Below are positions 1-12,120 of a DNA stretch of 64,000 nucleotides, piece after piece (the stretch's first letter is position 1; the number at the start of each line of letters is the position of its first letter). The position numbers and the translations under genes are program-made. This DNA is from Neurospora intermedia (taxonomy: Eukaryota; Ascomycota; Sordariomycetes; Sordariales; Sordariaceae), in NCBI GenBank assembly GCA_037102815.1, contig BTPP01000004.1, positions 4,340,001 to 4,404,000 on the forward strand, written 5' to 3'. The notes below the pieces were generated by a model. It worked only from the letters and a program-made list of their open reading frames with translations. It had not been told where the DNA came from and did no database searches.

Positions 1-146
1 GATGCGCGCAGCTGTCTACATAGTCTACTAGCTAGTCTATTGTTGTATTCCCATTGGTCTATATTCCATCCCACTTCAGCGTCTCTTCAACATCAAAGTA
101 GCTGCCGCCGCGCTGTCGTCCAGTTGACGACGACAAAACCGCAACC

Positions 147-3100
147 ATGCATATCAAACAGATTATTATCCAGGGCTTCAAAAGGTGCGTCGCATACTCG
201 TCTACTATGGCTCTACGTCAACATCAGTCCATCGTTTTGGGTGTGGCGCGCGCCTGGCGCATGGAAGCAGGTTGAAGCCGGTGCTGACTTTTGACACTTC
301 CACGACCAGCTACAAGGAGCAAACCGTAATCGAACCCTTTTCCCCCGGTACCAATGTTATTGTTGGTCGCAACGGTTCAGGCAAGAGTAACTTCTTCGCC
401 GCCATCCGATTCGTCCTCAGCGATGCCTACACCAACATGAGTCGCGAAGAGCGCCAGGCCCTGCTTCACGAGGGTTCGGGCTCGGCCGTCATGTCAGCAT
501 ACGTCGAGATCATCTTCGACAACACCGATAAACGCTTCAGCGAACCCGGCGACGAGGTCGTCATCAGGAGGACGATCGGTCTCAAGAAAGATGAATATTC
601 AGTCGACAAGAAGGTGCAGACTCGTGCCGATGTCCTCAAAATTCTGGAAACGGCCGGTTTCGCCAAAGAGAACCCCTTCTACATCGTTCCCCAAGGTCGC
701 GTCGCAGCCATCACCAACATGAAGGAAAACGAAAGACTCAACCTGCTCAAGGAAATTGCCGGTACCAACCTTTACGACGACAGGCGCATACAGTCGCTGA
801 AGATTATGGCCGAGACAAATAGCAAGCGCGAGAAGATCGACGAGTTACTCGAGTACATCAAGGAGCGTCTTAGTGAACTGGAGGAGGAGAAGGACGAACT
901 CCGCGACTTCCAAGAAAAGGACCGCGAACGCAGGTGTCTCGAGTACGCCCACTGGCACCGCCTACAGGAGACCAACAACAACACTTTGGAGCAGATCGAA
1001 GAGGTGAGGCAGGGAGGTGCTGGCGCAACGACCAAGGACCGGGTCCAGCTCCAGAAAACAGAAAAGGAAATTGCTGCCCTCGACCACAAGTTCCAGGAGC
1101 TGAAGCAGACTCTTGAGCTCCTGGCCATCGAACGGCGCCAGTTGGATGAGGACAGGAAAGACACCGCGCGTTCGCAGGCAAAGGCAGAGCTGAAGCTGAA
1201 GGATCTCGACGAGACACGACATTCGCGCGAGAAGGCCCAGCAGCAACAGGAAGCGGAGCTGAACGAGGTCAGGCGAAGGATCCAGGCTGCCGAGTCAGAG
1301 CTCGCCAAGATCACACCAGACTACGAGAAATGGAAGAAGGAGGAGGAAGAAGTGGCAGCCGCAAGGGATCTAGCGGCCACTGGTCGTACCAGGTTGCTGA
1401 CGAAGCAGACGCGAAGCTCCCAGTTCAGGACAAAGGCCGAGCGCGATGCTTTCCTGAAGAGCGAGATCGAGGAGACGACCATGCAGCTTGCGAACCAGCG
1501 GGCCAATGAGATGGATGCGAAGGAACAGGTCACGCTGGTCGAGAACTCGATCAAGCAACTAGAGAAGGAGATCCAAAACATCCGTGACAGGCTCGAGGGA
1601 TACGGCGAGGACCGGTCATCAATCGCCGAGAAGCTGACCAAGGCTCAGGAGGCCAGGGAACACTTGTACGAAGAGCGAAAGAGACTGCGTCGTGAGGAGG
1701 ACAAGCTCAGTTCTTTGCTTGCGAATACCCGTGCAGATAGAGACAACGCCGAGGCGGACCTCTCACATGCCATGGATTCGGCGACAGCAAGGGGTCTAGC
1801 AGCGATCAGACGCCTCAAGAGAGAGCGGGATATTCCCGGTGCCTATGGTACTCTGGCAGAGCTTATGAACGTGCCAGTAGACGCTTACAGGCTGCCGGTC
1901 GAACAGGTGGCGGGTAACAGCCTTTTCCACTATGTCGTCGACAACGAAAAAACGGGCACCATGCTGTCCGAGTATCTCCACAAGAACTATGGCGGTCGTG
2001 TCACATTTATGCCGCTTGAGCAATTACGGCCAAGGCAGGTTAAGATGCCAAGGGCCTCGGACGCCCAACCACTTATCAGCAAAATTGAGTTTGACCCGAT
2101 ATACGAAAAGGCATTCCAGCAGGTCTTTGGGCGCACGATTGTCTGCCCCAACTTGTCGATAGCCTCTCAGTATGCGCGCACACACGGTGTAGATGCCATC
2201 ACCCCCGAAGGTGATACAACGAATAAGCGAGGTGCCATGACCGGTGGTTTTGTTGATGCTCGCCGATCACGGTTGGAGGCGGTCCGGAGACTCGAAGAGC
2301 TTCGGGAACTCTACGAGCAACAGCTGGAAGACTTGGACAGGATCAAGAAGGAAGATGAGATTCTGGAGCAAAAGATCACGAGCGCTAATGGCGAGGAACG
2401 TAAGCTCGATCAGCAATTGCGCCAGTTCGAGTCAGGTTTCGATCCCCTAAAGGTCGACTTGCGGACGAAACAGCTTCAGTTGGAGCGCGAGCGGCGACAT
2501 CTTGAAGATGCCAAGATGCGCTGGGCGGCCATCGAGAAGAACCTGAAGGAGTTTGACGAGAACCTCACAGCGTACCGGGCCGAAATGGCTTCCGAGTTCA
2601 AGAAGGCGCTATCAGCCGCCGAGGAGCGTCAGCTCGAGGAGTTCGGTGCCGAAGAGCACCGCTTGCAGATGCAGTTGAAGGAAATCAGCAGGAAGCGTCT
2701 GGAGCTGGAAGGCCGTAAGAAGTCACTGGAGACGGAACTTCGTGCACATCTCAGGCCGCAGGAGGATCAGCTGCGCAGTCAGGCCTTTGAGAACTCCGCT
2801 ACCGGTGGAAGCGGGAGCTTTAAGGACGCTCAGAAGGAACTCAAGAAGCTTAAGAAGGCTGCTGCTGAGGTCGACAGGCAACTACAGGAGAACGAGGAGA
2901 AGACGGAAGGCATCGCCGCCGAAATTGCCGAGCTAGAGGCTCACAAGGCGCAAAAGGAGCAGGAACAACAAGAGCTCCAGAAGCGGATCGATCAGTATCA
3001 AAAGAAGCTGGAGAAGAACTCTCAGACAAAGGCTCGCCTGCTCCAACAGGCGGCTGAGTATGCCAAGAACATTCGTGATCTTGGTATTCTGCCTGAGGAA

Positions 3101-4026
3101 GCCTTTGGCAAGTATGAGAAGATGAAGTCTGAGCAGGCGAGTTATCATTCTTTGACAATTCTTGCTTGATTTACATACTAACCAGAGAAAAACAGATCGA
3201 AACAAGACTGCGCAAGGTCAATGAGGCTCTCAAGAAGTACAAGCACATCAACAAGAAAGCCTTTGATCAATACAACAACTTCACAACCCAGCGCGAGCAG
3301 CTCCTGAAGCGTCGCAAGGAGCTCGACACCTCGCAGAAGTCGATCGAGGAGCTTATTCAGCATCTCGATCACGCCAAGGACGAGGCCATTGAGCGAACGT
3401 TCAAGCAGGTGTCAAGAGAGTTCTCCACCATCTTCGAGAAGCTTGTGCCTGCCGGCCACGGCCGTCTGGTCATCCAGCGCAAGGCTGCCGGCAGCAAGAA
3501 CCGCAATCCAGAGGACTCGGACGAAGATGGTCCTTCCTCCGCTAAGGGCGTCGAGTCCTACAGCGGTGTGGGCATCAGCGTCAGCTTCAACTCCAAGGTT
3601 ATGGATGAGCAGCAAAAGATTCAGCAACTCAGTGGTGGACAGAAGAGTATGTGTTTTTTCGTCTTTTTTTTCCTTCCTTACCTTCCCCCCTATCCATCCC
3701 CCTTACTAACACCGAGTTATCACCCAGGTCTCTGCGCCCTCTGCCTCATCTTCGCCCTCCAGGCCGCCGAATCCTCCCCCTTCGTCATCTTCGACGAGGT
3801 CGACGCCAACCTGGACGCGCAGTACCGCACCGCCGTCGCCGCGCTGCTGGACTCTATCTCCAAGACGCAGAAGACCCAGTTCATCTGCACCACGTTCCGG
3901 CCGGAAATCGTCCTGGTGGCTGATAAGTGCTATGGCGTTACGTTCCATAACAAGACAAGTACGATTGATTGTGTGCCGACGGAGGACGCGTTGAATTTTG
4001 TGGAGGGGCAGGTTAGTGGGAAGTGA
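147..4026 (+). CDS. smc3: Cohesin core ATPase subunit Smc3 (SudA)
   Basis: Smc3 pairs with Smc1 at the hinge and with the kleisin Scc1/Rad21 at the heads to form the cohesin ring that holds sister chromatids together in the nucleus. I read four exons: 147-184, 310-3136, 3196-3646 and 3728-4026, which give 1204 residues, the normal length for the family. Walker A (GRNGSGKS) lies near residues 32-39, the hinge near 510-660 between two long coiled coils, the ABC signature LSGGQKS near 1100 and Walker B (FVIFDEVDANLD) near 1124-1135. The start at 147 is chosen because splicing of the 125-nt first intron restores the Smc3 N-terminus MHIKQIIIQGFKSYKEQT. Intron 2 begins with GC (gcgagt) instead of GT; the joined frame SEQ-IETRLRK is the only one that keeps the coiled coil. 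The promoter is cut by the window edge. Confidence 0.96.
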
Positions 4027-4554
4027 GTGGTGAGTGGTGGGAGTGGTGAGTGGTGGGAGTGGTGTATAGCGTGAGGTGGGATGAGTAGGAGGAGAAGGAG
4101 GAGTAAGAAAGGGAGAGGGTGGTGGTAAGGCAGGCTGTATATGGTATTTTCTCTTTCTTTTCAAGTATGGTGTTTGAGTTTTCGTGCGGATATGGCTTCG
4201 ATGCGTTATTTTGTCATTGAAAGGAGTGGTCCAGGTGTTCACGTCACTGCTCGCTATTCGCTGTTCGCTCTCGCTTCGAATGTGTGTCTTTGAGTACAGC
4301 GTATAATTCTTGAAGAGGGCAACGAAGCGCAAAGCAGTTGTGGCTTAGAAAAGGTGCAGGCCCAGTTACTGTTCTTTTCTTCTTGTCTGTTGGAGTGTTT
4401 TGAAAACGAAGATAATGTCGTTACAATGTCGTTGCAAACGATCAATTGAAGTTCAGGGTTATTGTTCGATGTAGTATTCCTTACTGCGTATATAGTGCTG
4501 CCGTCTGAGTTAGCTTCCAACAACCAACTACGACAGCTGAGCAACAGTTGTACA
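4027..4554. other. Intergenic stretch, smc3 to tRNA-Asp
   Basis: Presumed smc3 3' region. It opens with a short GAGTGGT-type tandem repeat (about 4023-4070). Its last 37 nt are the leader shared by the tRNA-Asp copies, described separately. No gene is seen. Confidence 0.6.
4518..4554 (+). promoter_or_regulatory. Shared 5' leader of tRNA-Asp copy 1
   Basis: These 37 nt just upstream of the tRNA are almost identical to the sequence upstream of the copy at 60426-60518 and close to that at 63064-63156. They hold an inverted repeat, ACAGCTG / CAGTTGT at 4533-4551 with loop AGCAA, able to form a seven-pair stem with one G-U pair in RNA. The position fits the TFIIIB footprint and the 5' leader of the precursor. 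A role in transcription or in 5' processing is inference. Confidence 0.5.
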
Positions 4555-4648
4555 TCTTCCGTAGTATAGTGGTCAGTATGTGAGCTTGTCAAGCTTGAAC
4601 ATTCAGTTCGATTCGCTCGAGACCCGGGTTCAATTCCCGGCGGGAGAG
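4555..4648 (+). tRNA. tRNA-Asp(GTC), intron-containing, copy 1
   Basis: The gene folds as a full cloverleaf. The acceptor stem is TCTTCCG with CGGGAGA, the anticodon stem TGAGC with GCTCG, the anticodon loop TTGTCA-C (anticodon GTC), the T stem CCGGG with CCCGG, and the discriminator base G expected for Asp. A 22-nt intron follows position 37. The perfect 10-bp palindrome TCAAGCTTGA spans the anticodon-intron junction. A T7 run at 4656-4662 should end RNA polymerase III transcription. Compared with the other two copies the intron has one extra T. Confidence 0.95.
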
Positions 4649-7600
4649 ACCAATCTTTTTTTCCTTTTTTCGACCCTTGTCTTAGGGTCTAACTGCTGTA
4701 AATCTTTTTGGCTCTGTTTTAATTCTTTTTTTTTGTTTCATTTCTATCTTTACTTTCCTCTTTATCCTGAATTCTCTCAATCTACTTGAAGATATTCTTC
4801 TAGTATGATAGTGAGATACTGGCTGGTTGGTTACAAATCTCCCATCACGAAACCTTCCCCGTCGTTTGTCTTTCCCATTTGATCTCTTTGTTCACTCATC
4901 GTACAGTAACTGTACGATGGATTGATCCCGTATATAGTATCAGGGTTACTTTTGGAACTAGTGGCTCAATTTTCAATACCTATCATCCGTTTAATCTTCA
5001 GGTTTCCTCCCTTAAGTCATGAATGCTTTGGAGCATGAAAAGAGAGTAGTTGAGGGATCGTCAGACCTGCAAGTATCACCGTTGATTCTGCTGTTGATGA
5101 TGGAATTCTTTTTTTCTTTTCTACGGCACCATACATTGGAAGCTAAGAACAGAGCCCAATTTACTGGGTACAGTTAGGTACCATGCATGGTAAGTAGTCA
5201 GGCCTATGATAAGGTATTATTATGATTGTTTTGCTGGTTGTAATGTCTACCCGTAATTATCTCTGCAATTCATCATCTTGAAGGCTTGCGTCACGGAGTA
5301 TCTTGTTCGTCATTGAAGACAAAGCTCTCGATGACAACAAAACGGGCGAAAGTAGCCACGTACGAGACATTTTTCCTAAACACACATGATGTTGCGGACT
5401 TTCTAAGTCGTTTGGCATTTCTGGGACTGGGGGTGTCAACACCGCCACGAGCTGCCCTACTGACTGGCCGATATTTGACACTCTAAACAAAAATCCAAGC
5501 AGTCCTTGTTTTCTCCATCGTTCCTTTCTCAAACGAGATAAATCCTCCCTCCTCTTCCAAGACCATTATTTGAGCTTCTATGAGCATCGCCCGCAAGCAT
5601 CTTGAGACGAGTGAACTCAGGCATACCCAAGGGACAAGCGCATTTTATCCCCGTCTGGTCATCGTGGTAGTCATCCGCCCGCTCGGTCGTGGGTACGCCT
5701 AGGCACGGAGGAGGACATGATAAGGTGTAGATCTAGAGGTATGTACATGTACATGTAGCCATCCATCCAGCCAGCGTTCTGAGTGAGGTAGGTGGTAGCG
5801 TTGTAGATCTCGAGGCTTTTAGCTTAGGTTTACTGCGTTTCAAAGACGGTCCAGTCAGTCCCATCTTTCACAGAATTATTGAGCCATGTTTTTCGTACTG
5901 TCTGTCTGCCCAGATCTCACTCGAAGTCCCTAGGTAGTCTTGACTCTCCTAAGACAAGCCACCGGCTATACCAGCCAGGTAGGACACGGGACATAGAGAC
6001 CTGAAACATACCTACCTAGAACGGAAAGTACGTAGAGGGATCCTTGATCCGCGAGTTCCTGTTGGCGCAGTGTCTGTGGGTGATTAGAGTAATATATAAC
6101 ACAATCAAAGTCTAAGCACCTCACTTTTCCCATGCTGCCTGTGAAGTTGTTTTGTACGGTTTTTTGCGAATTTCGGATGAATGATAGCAGTAAATGATGG
6201 ACCGTAAACTAGGTAGGTACGTCCCGCCTGGTATAACTCAGAAGCCAAATAACTCTGGATGGCCGATGATCGCTGAGTCGTGTAAGGAAACAACTGATGA
6301 CCACAGAGGTTCAGGTTCGGTTGAACTTCGTTAGGAACTACCTTTATACCTAGTAAAACAGTCAAGTGAAGCATGGCATGGGTAAAGTTTACATGAAACA
6401 TAGGTACCTGCCTATTCTCCGCGAAGTTGCATGCGTCGCTGATTTCCAACCGAAGAAGCGAACGACTCCGGGAAAACTCGCAACACGAGCCTGACAGCAG
6501 CACAACGTACTTAATACCGCGGCATATTGGTCTGGAGTGTGGTGTGTGCGTGAGTGCTGTCTCTTGGTATCTCCGTGTTGGCTGTCCGGACTCTGTCTGG
6601 ACTTTGACTGCCTCATCCCTACTCTAGAGGTACCCGACTTTCCCAAAAAAAAAACCCAGTGAAACGACCTTGAATTCACGTCTCTTGCGCAGTATGTATA
6701 TTGCTCGCCGCATAAAATCTTGAAAGTGAATACAAGCAGCCATGTTTCTTCCGCCCTGTTTATAGCCTATGTGCCTCTTATGCCTCTATCATATGCATGT
6801 TATGATGTTAAAGGAAGATATGCAGTAGTACCATGGCGTAGCCTGATGTTCCTATGGCTGTCTATAAACAATTTACTAGCCCAGTGAACCGGTAGAAAAC
6901 ACATGTCAAATAGAAAGGGGGTGTGGTCATCGAGAAAGTTTGGAGCCGAGAGAGTTTATCAGGGTTTTCTGGACAACTAAGCCCCTTGACAAGATGACAT
7001 ACCTCTCATTTATCGGCCAGACAAGCTTTCCCTTTATCCCCGCCTGCTGCCTGCCCTACCTTTCTGTCTCAAGGGACTTTGACTACCCGGATGGAGTTTA
7101 CCCCAGATTCGCTACACTCGAACCTTTAGCGGTAGATGTGTGGAAGGAAGGCTCATGTAAGAAGAAGGTAACGTGCCCATCCATCCGCGGAAAGTGCGGA
7201 AACAATGTAAGGCTGGGAAAAGGAGCGTTATGTGATGTGATGATGGATGAGCAAGAAGTCATGTGGTCCTTTTTTTTGGGCGTTGGTCCCGTTCGGCTGG
7301 TCTGGTGGGTCTATGGCTATAAGACGGAGCTGCTGAGTCTCCTATGTAGATCAGCGAATTGCGGATATTGAGAGATCACTATAAGATGGATTGTCGAGTC
7401 GAGAACGTTAAGTAGATATGCGGCTGTCATTTCCAATACGTAACTTCGAGATATATCATCAGAAATCATCCATGATTGTGTAAGTGATCATCGTGGTCTT
7501 GAAAGAGTGCGCGACCTCCCGAGCGTAGTTTCCCCTTTGCTTTTTCGTTGTTGTACAAGTCAGGGGAACTGTTTCAGGCACGATATCATTTTACACTAAG

Positions 7601-10600
7601 TTTTGTAATATGTTGGTTCCTTGACCGCATCACCACTTCTTGGCAGGATCTTGGGAGCCTAGTCCTTACCTATTGTGTCCAACAACCAAGCCAACAGCGT
7701 CAGAGTTCTGGCGAGAAAAGAGACCAGAGCGGCAGTCTAGAAGGCGCTGCTGCTTGCAATTTTTTCTCCCGATTTTTTTTCTTCTTTCTCCAACAACAAA
7801 AAGGCTCTCTGGTTACCACTGAGTCCGGTTGACGTAACAGATTCTTCAGTGCTGTGATTGAGTTGGCGAGTGAGACATGCTTCGAAATGTTTTCGAGGAC
7901 AGAGAAAGGAACCGAGTTGCAAAAGCACCACAACCTTGGCCATAACCCATCTCTGGACCTCAAGGCGGTCATCTTGCAATGGAAGGACGAAGCCATGGCC
8001 TTTGAAATTTACCGAAGCATCCGCGCGAAAAAAAACTTGGGAAAAAAAAGAAAAAAAGACCTCCAAGATGAGGATTGCTGGCAGACTGCAAGCAAGTGAT
8101 GATAACAGAATGGGGTCAAGTGTAATCAACCTGGGGCAACATCAGTCAGAACTGCGGGGAATGCTGCTCGGCTTCCTTCTGAAGGCAAGGTAGCTAGAGC
8201 TGTCCCATCCACCGGATACGTATAGCCTGGATCTTGATGTAGCTTTTATCCGCATTTATGGGTCGTGAATGTCTTGTCTGTTTTTTGACCCCCGACACCT
8301 CAGGGTCTCAATCCAAGACAAGAGCCCTGCGACCTCGGCCCCAGTGTTTGAGGACTAGGCTGTAATCCCGAAAGTCCGGTTCATGAGATGTGATGAAAAT
8401 CGGCAATGTCTTGCCTTTTATAGCGTCGCTTGATTTAGGTCAACCCTCGTTAGTTAACGGTTGGCAAGACCAACGGCTTCCTGGCGCGGGGGACACGAGG
8501 ATTTTGCGCGGAGCTAGCCTTCCCAGGGCTGGACTCTCGTCAATCGGACAGCGAAGTGGGCCTGTTTCCCTGGTGAATCTAGCTAGCGATGGTTAGTTTA
8601 TGCCGTGTAATGAGGATACGAATAAAAATAAACCCGGGTCCAACTGTTATCTTCAACGTTAGCAGGTGTTCAGGGGTGTGTTGAAAAGATGAAAAAACTT
8701 GTAGAAAATTAGAACATTTGCGGTGAATGAATGCTTGAGAGAGCTTCGAGTGCTTTCACTTGCCTCCCTCGGGCTAGCAATATGAGGACCTCGTGCGGAG
8801 CAATATGCTGTTAGGGTGGTCATGTCCTAGCATTGTGAGCCCTGGAACCTTCACAGTGAAGGCGGCCATGTACCAAAGCACCCAGGTAGTGATCTTACCG
8901 GCAACCAGATACGGGATGATCAAGCTCACACTTGTCGTCGTCTGTAAGATGTGCCGCGACTGTTGGGATGTCTTTCCATAGTATCGTCTTTCATCCACCA
9001 AATTCGGCGCCGAGTTGCAACCCAGACAATGGAATCCGTGGTTCGCCAAATAAGCTCTCTGGATTCGATGCAACTACACATGTCCCATGTTAATGCCAAC
9101 CCCCCCTTTGGCAAAGAAATCTGGCTGCCAGAATTACCGCAGTAGTTGCATTGACAGGGAACATGACAGTACAGTGTAGATCAGTCATACACGGTATATA
9201 GATCGGCGTGATGGAGCACCCCTTATCCGCTGGGCTCCGCCGAGTCCTGCACATTGAGGGTTGGAAATTCGACTACGCGCATAAACATGGCTCTTTGCGG
9301 CATAGGGCTGTCTTAGAACGCAGGTGGCTGAGTAAAGAGTAAAGTTCTTTTTATCTCGCCGTCACCGAGCTCGTCTAAGCTGGTGAAGCTACATATCTGA
9401 GGTGAGGTTCGTCCGGGCAAATCCCCATGCGCTGGGGAGGAATCGCGAGATAAATCACTGCTTTTGTCCAGATTCAAGACAGAAGACAGAAGACGACCGG
9501 CTTCGATGTGTATGCCACGGGAGAGCATATCCGTCTTACACTTCACGTCGTAACGTCTGCAAAGAAACGACCTCGAATCAGCCATATTGGAGTGGCAATC
9601 TGACTCGTCAAATGGCCCCCCTGTTATACTCGTCGAGTTTCCGGGGGGTGAATGAGAAACCGGGAATCGGGGTCGTATCTGAAGCGAACCATATCGAGCC
9701 GCTTCAAAGTTAACAGCACCCCTGCGCACATCGCCGCCAGTGATTCGTGTTGGTGCTGACAGGCGTTTGGGAGGTGCATACCTACTGCACCGTAATGACA
9801 AACCCCGAGAAAGCCCGCGGACCATACCATGATGCTTGTCGAGACGGACGCAGCTTGGTTGAGGGGCAGATACTGAGGTCCCGCTGGCTGGCGCAGCCGG
9901 CGGATCGGCAAACCAGAACCTGTTATGTCACAGCAAGAGTCGGATGACGGCTTTTTGGCCAGTATAGGTACTGGTAGACTGCAGCTTCATTTCGTGATGA
10001 GATGAAGACAGAAGATGGTAGTTGCAGATGAGTGCCCGTGGTTGGATCGTGGGGTGACGACGCCGCCTCATGACTAGCAGAGCAACAAGGCAACAATAAA
10101 GGCAACAGATAGGCCAGAGGAGCAGAGGTGTCCATTGTCGTGCGAACTGCTCCACTACAACCACTCGCGCGCATGTTGGCTGGAAGCACTGGACCCAAAC
10201 TCTCAGGACTAGACTTGATTGCCTCGTTCTCTAGGTAGCTTTCTTGTCATGCGAGACCAGGGCCCAGGGTACGTAAAATCGCAAGCTGCTGTTGTTTTGG
10301 GGGAAGAAGGCGCTCTTAAGTTGACAGAAGCAACGAGAGCCTCTTCACCGAATCCTCCGGTCCTCCGGACCATTGCGTGGCCACCACGCATTGGCGAGAT
10401 TGTATTCGTCGGGGGGCCGGAGTTTATTCACAAGTCTGTCGTCGACGTGACGGATGTCGGTAGAGTGTGGCTTGAATAGTCTGGAAAAACGAGAGGGTGA
10501 TATCGCCGTTGTTGCATACTTACGGGTAGAGGGGTTTAGATAGGGACCAGCAGTCTGGAAATCCCACGCACCTGGGCGGCTGGAATTGTATGTGTGTGCC

Positions 10601-11315
10601 TGGCAGGGCCTCTCTGACCGGGTTCGTTTCTTGCCCCTTGACTGAAACTTGGGAGTGTAGTAGTGTTGGGTACGATATGCACGACGAAACCGGCGACGAG
10701 AAGGAAGTGGCTCATGAATGGTTGAATCATGTTGCTCATGGCGGCAGGCTAATCATGCCTTCCTGATCATGAAATCAGTACTTCCCGTCTACCTATCATC
10801 CATTGATGGAAGGTGGAGTTGAAAAATGGACGGATCATGAAATTCCCGGATGCCGAGGAACATGAACTGTAGAGGTAGGTACGTCCGTGTCTCGGGCATT
10901 GGATTGGGCTGGATGGTGAGGAATGGTGGAGGTTGCCCCTGCCTTGGGAAAGAGGAAATAGGAACAACAACGACACACAAAAAAAAAGTCGAGAAAAAAG
11001 AAAAGGGCGGGGTCAGACAGGGCACCAACACTGGACGGAGCAAAGCCCGAGTGCCCTGCAGTACAGTGAGATGAGATGAGGGGATTCAGGTTGGTTCTTC
11101 TTGGTAGCAGGAAATTGGCGGCTACTGCCCTGTAGCGGACGGGCTGCAGTTAGGTTGGAGTCACTACACTACATCCAAGCAGAGGTGTACCTGTGTAACA
11201 GCGTTCACACGCCCTGGCGGACAGCCTTAAACAGAAAGCGGGTCCCGGGGAATCTTTCCTTTCCCTGTCGAGTGTCTTTCATTGCGAGCGCAAGCTTGTG
11301 TCTACCGACCTCGCT

Positions 11316-11340
11316 CTAGTGTACACTAGAGGTAGGTACC
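11316..11340. repeat. Composite palindromic module, copy a
   Basis: The perfect 14-bp palindrome CTAGTGTACACTAG (11316-11329) runs into AGAGGTAGGTACC. Related copies lie at 11462-11487 (reverse), 22140-22160, 31710-31725, 32179-32201, 55916-55950 and 59512-59525. Function unknown. Confidence 0.6.
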
Positions 11341-11461
11341 CTGGATGCCTGGGCTCCCCAGGGCTGGCAAGTGCAATACGCTAGCGAATGCGGGTGAGTG
11401 CTGGAGTGCAACGCTGAGCAAACTTTAACTGAGACTGGACCTCTTGTCCCCGAGCCCCGGT

Positions 11462-11487
11462 CTTACCTACCTCTACTACACTAGTGT
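11462..11487. repeat. Composite palindromic module, copy b (reverse)
   Basis: On the minus strand this reads ACACTAGTGTAGTAG followed by AGGTAGGTAAG. It is the same pair of elements as at 11316-11340, 120 bp away and in the opposite direction. Confidence 0.5.
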
Positions 11488-12088
11488 GGTGTATCATCGC
11501 GAAGGAGTTCTTTCCCCAGCTCGGTGAGAGTGAGTGGGATGGATGTGACCAGATAGGTACTTACCTACCTAGGTAGATGTTGGGATCGCCCCTCAAACCT
11601 CGTCCTCCCTCAACGCTCTTTCCCCTTTACAGCCAAAAGGGATTGACCGCCCGCTCATTGCGTCGACCATTTGAGGCAGGAGCAGCACAGAAGACGAAGA
11701 AAAAGAAAGAAAAAGGAGGAACATCCATCATTGTAACCCTCAACAGGAGACGGAAAGAGACAGGTCAGCGAAGATGGGGCAGATGGGGCAGATGGGGCCC
11801 TTGGCTTGACCTTTCTCGCTCGTAATTCGGCAGCAGGCAACAACCCATGATGGATCTCATCGACGGCCATCTAGCAGGAGCGCTCACAGATCTGTCCTCC
11901 AGATTGGCTCGCTAGGTAACTTCTTGCTGCATCTCCGGGCCCTGGTGGACACGTGCCGGGGGGAGGGGGTCGTAGCCCAGTGGTGTAGCTCTGTTAACCC
12001 AACGAACAAGCTGAGTCCCGTCATCTTTTCTCCACTACCAATTTCATGCGGCCATCATCAGGTACGTACTAGAGCTACCTCGACCTGC

Positions 12089-12120
12089 CTACCTACCTAC
12101 CTACCTACCTACCTACCTAC
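12089..12120. repeat. (CCTA)n microsatellite
   Basis: About eight CCTA units in a row, ending in CTAGGTAAAGGTAG. It is one of many CTAC/GGTA tracts between genes here and is not the TTAGGG telomere repeat. Confidence 0.85.

Noticed and set aside
9313-9825. 170-codon minus-strand frame in the gene-poor region
   Set aside because: Overlapping frames are open on both strands, with no recognisable domain or splice pattern.
12089-12120. CCTA repeat as possible telomere-like DNA
   Set aside because: The unit is 4 bp and does not match the fungal TTAGGG repeat; similar tracts occur all over the window.
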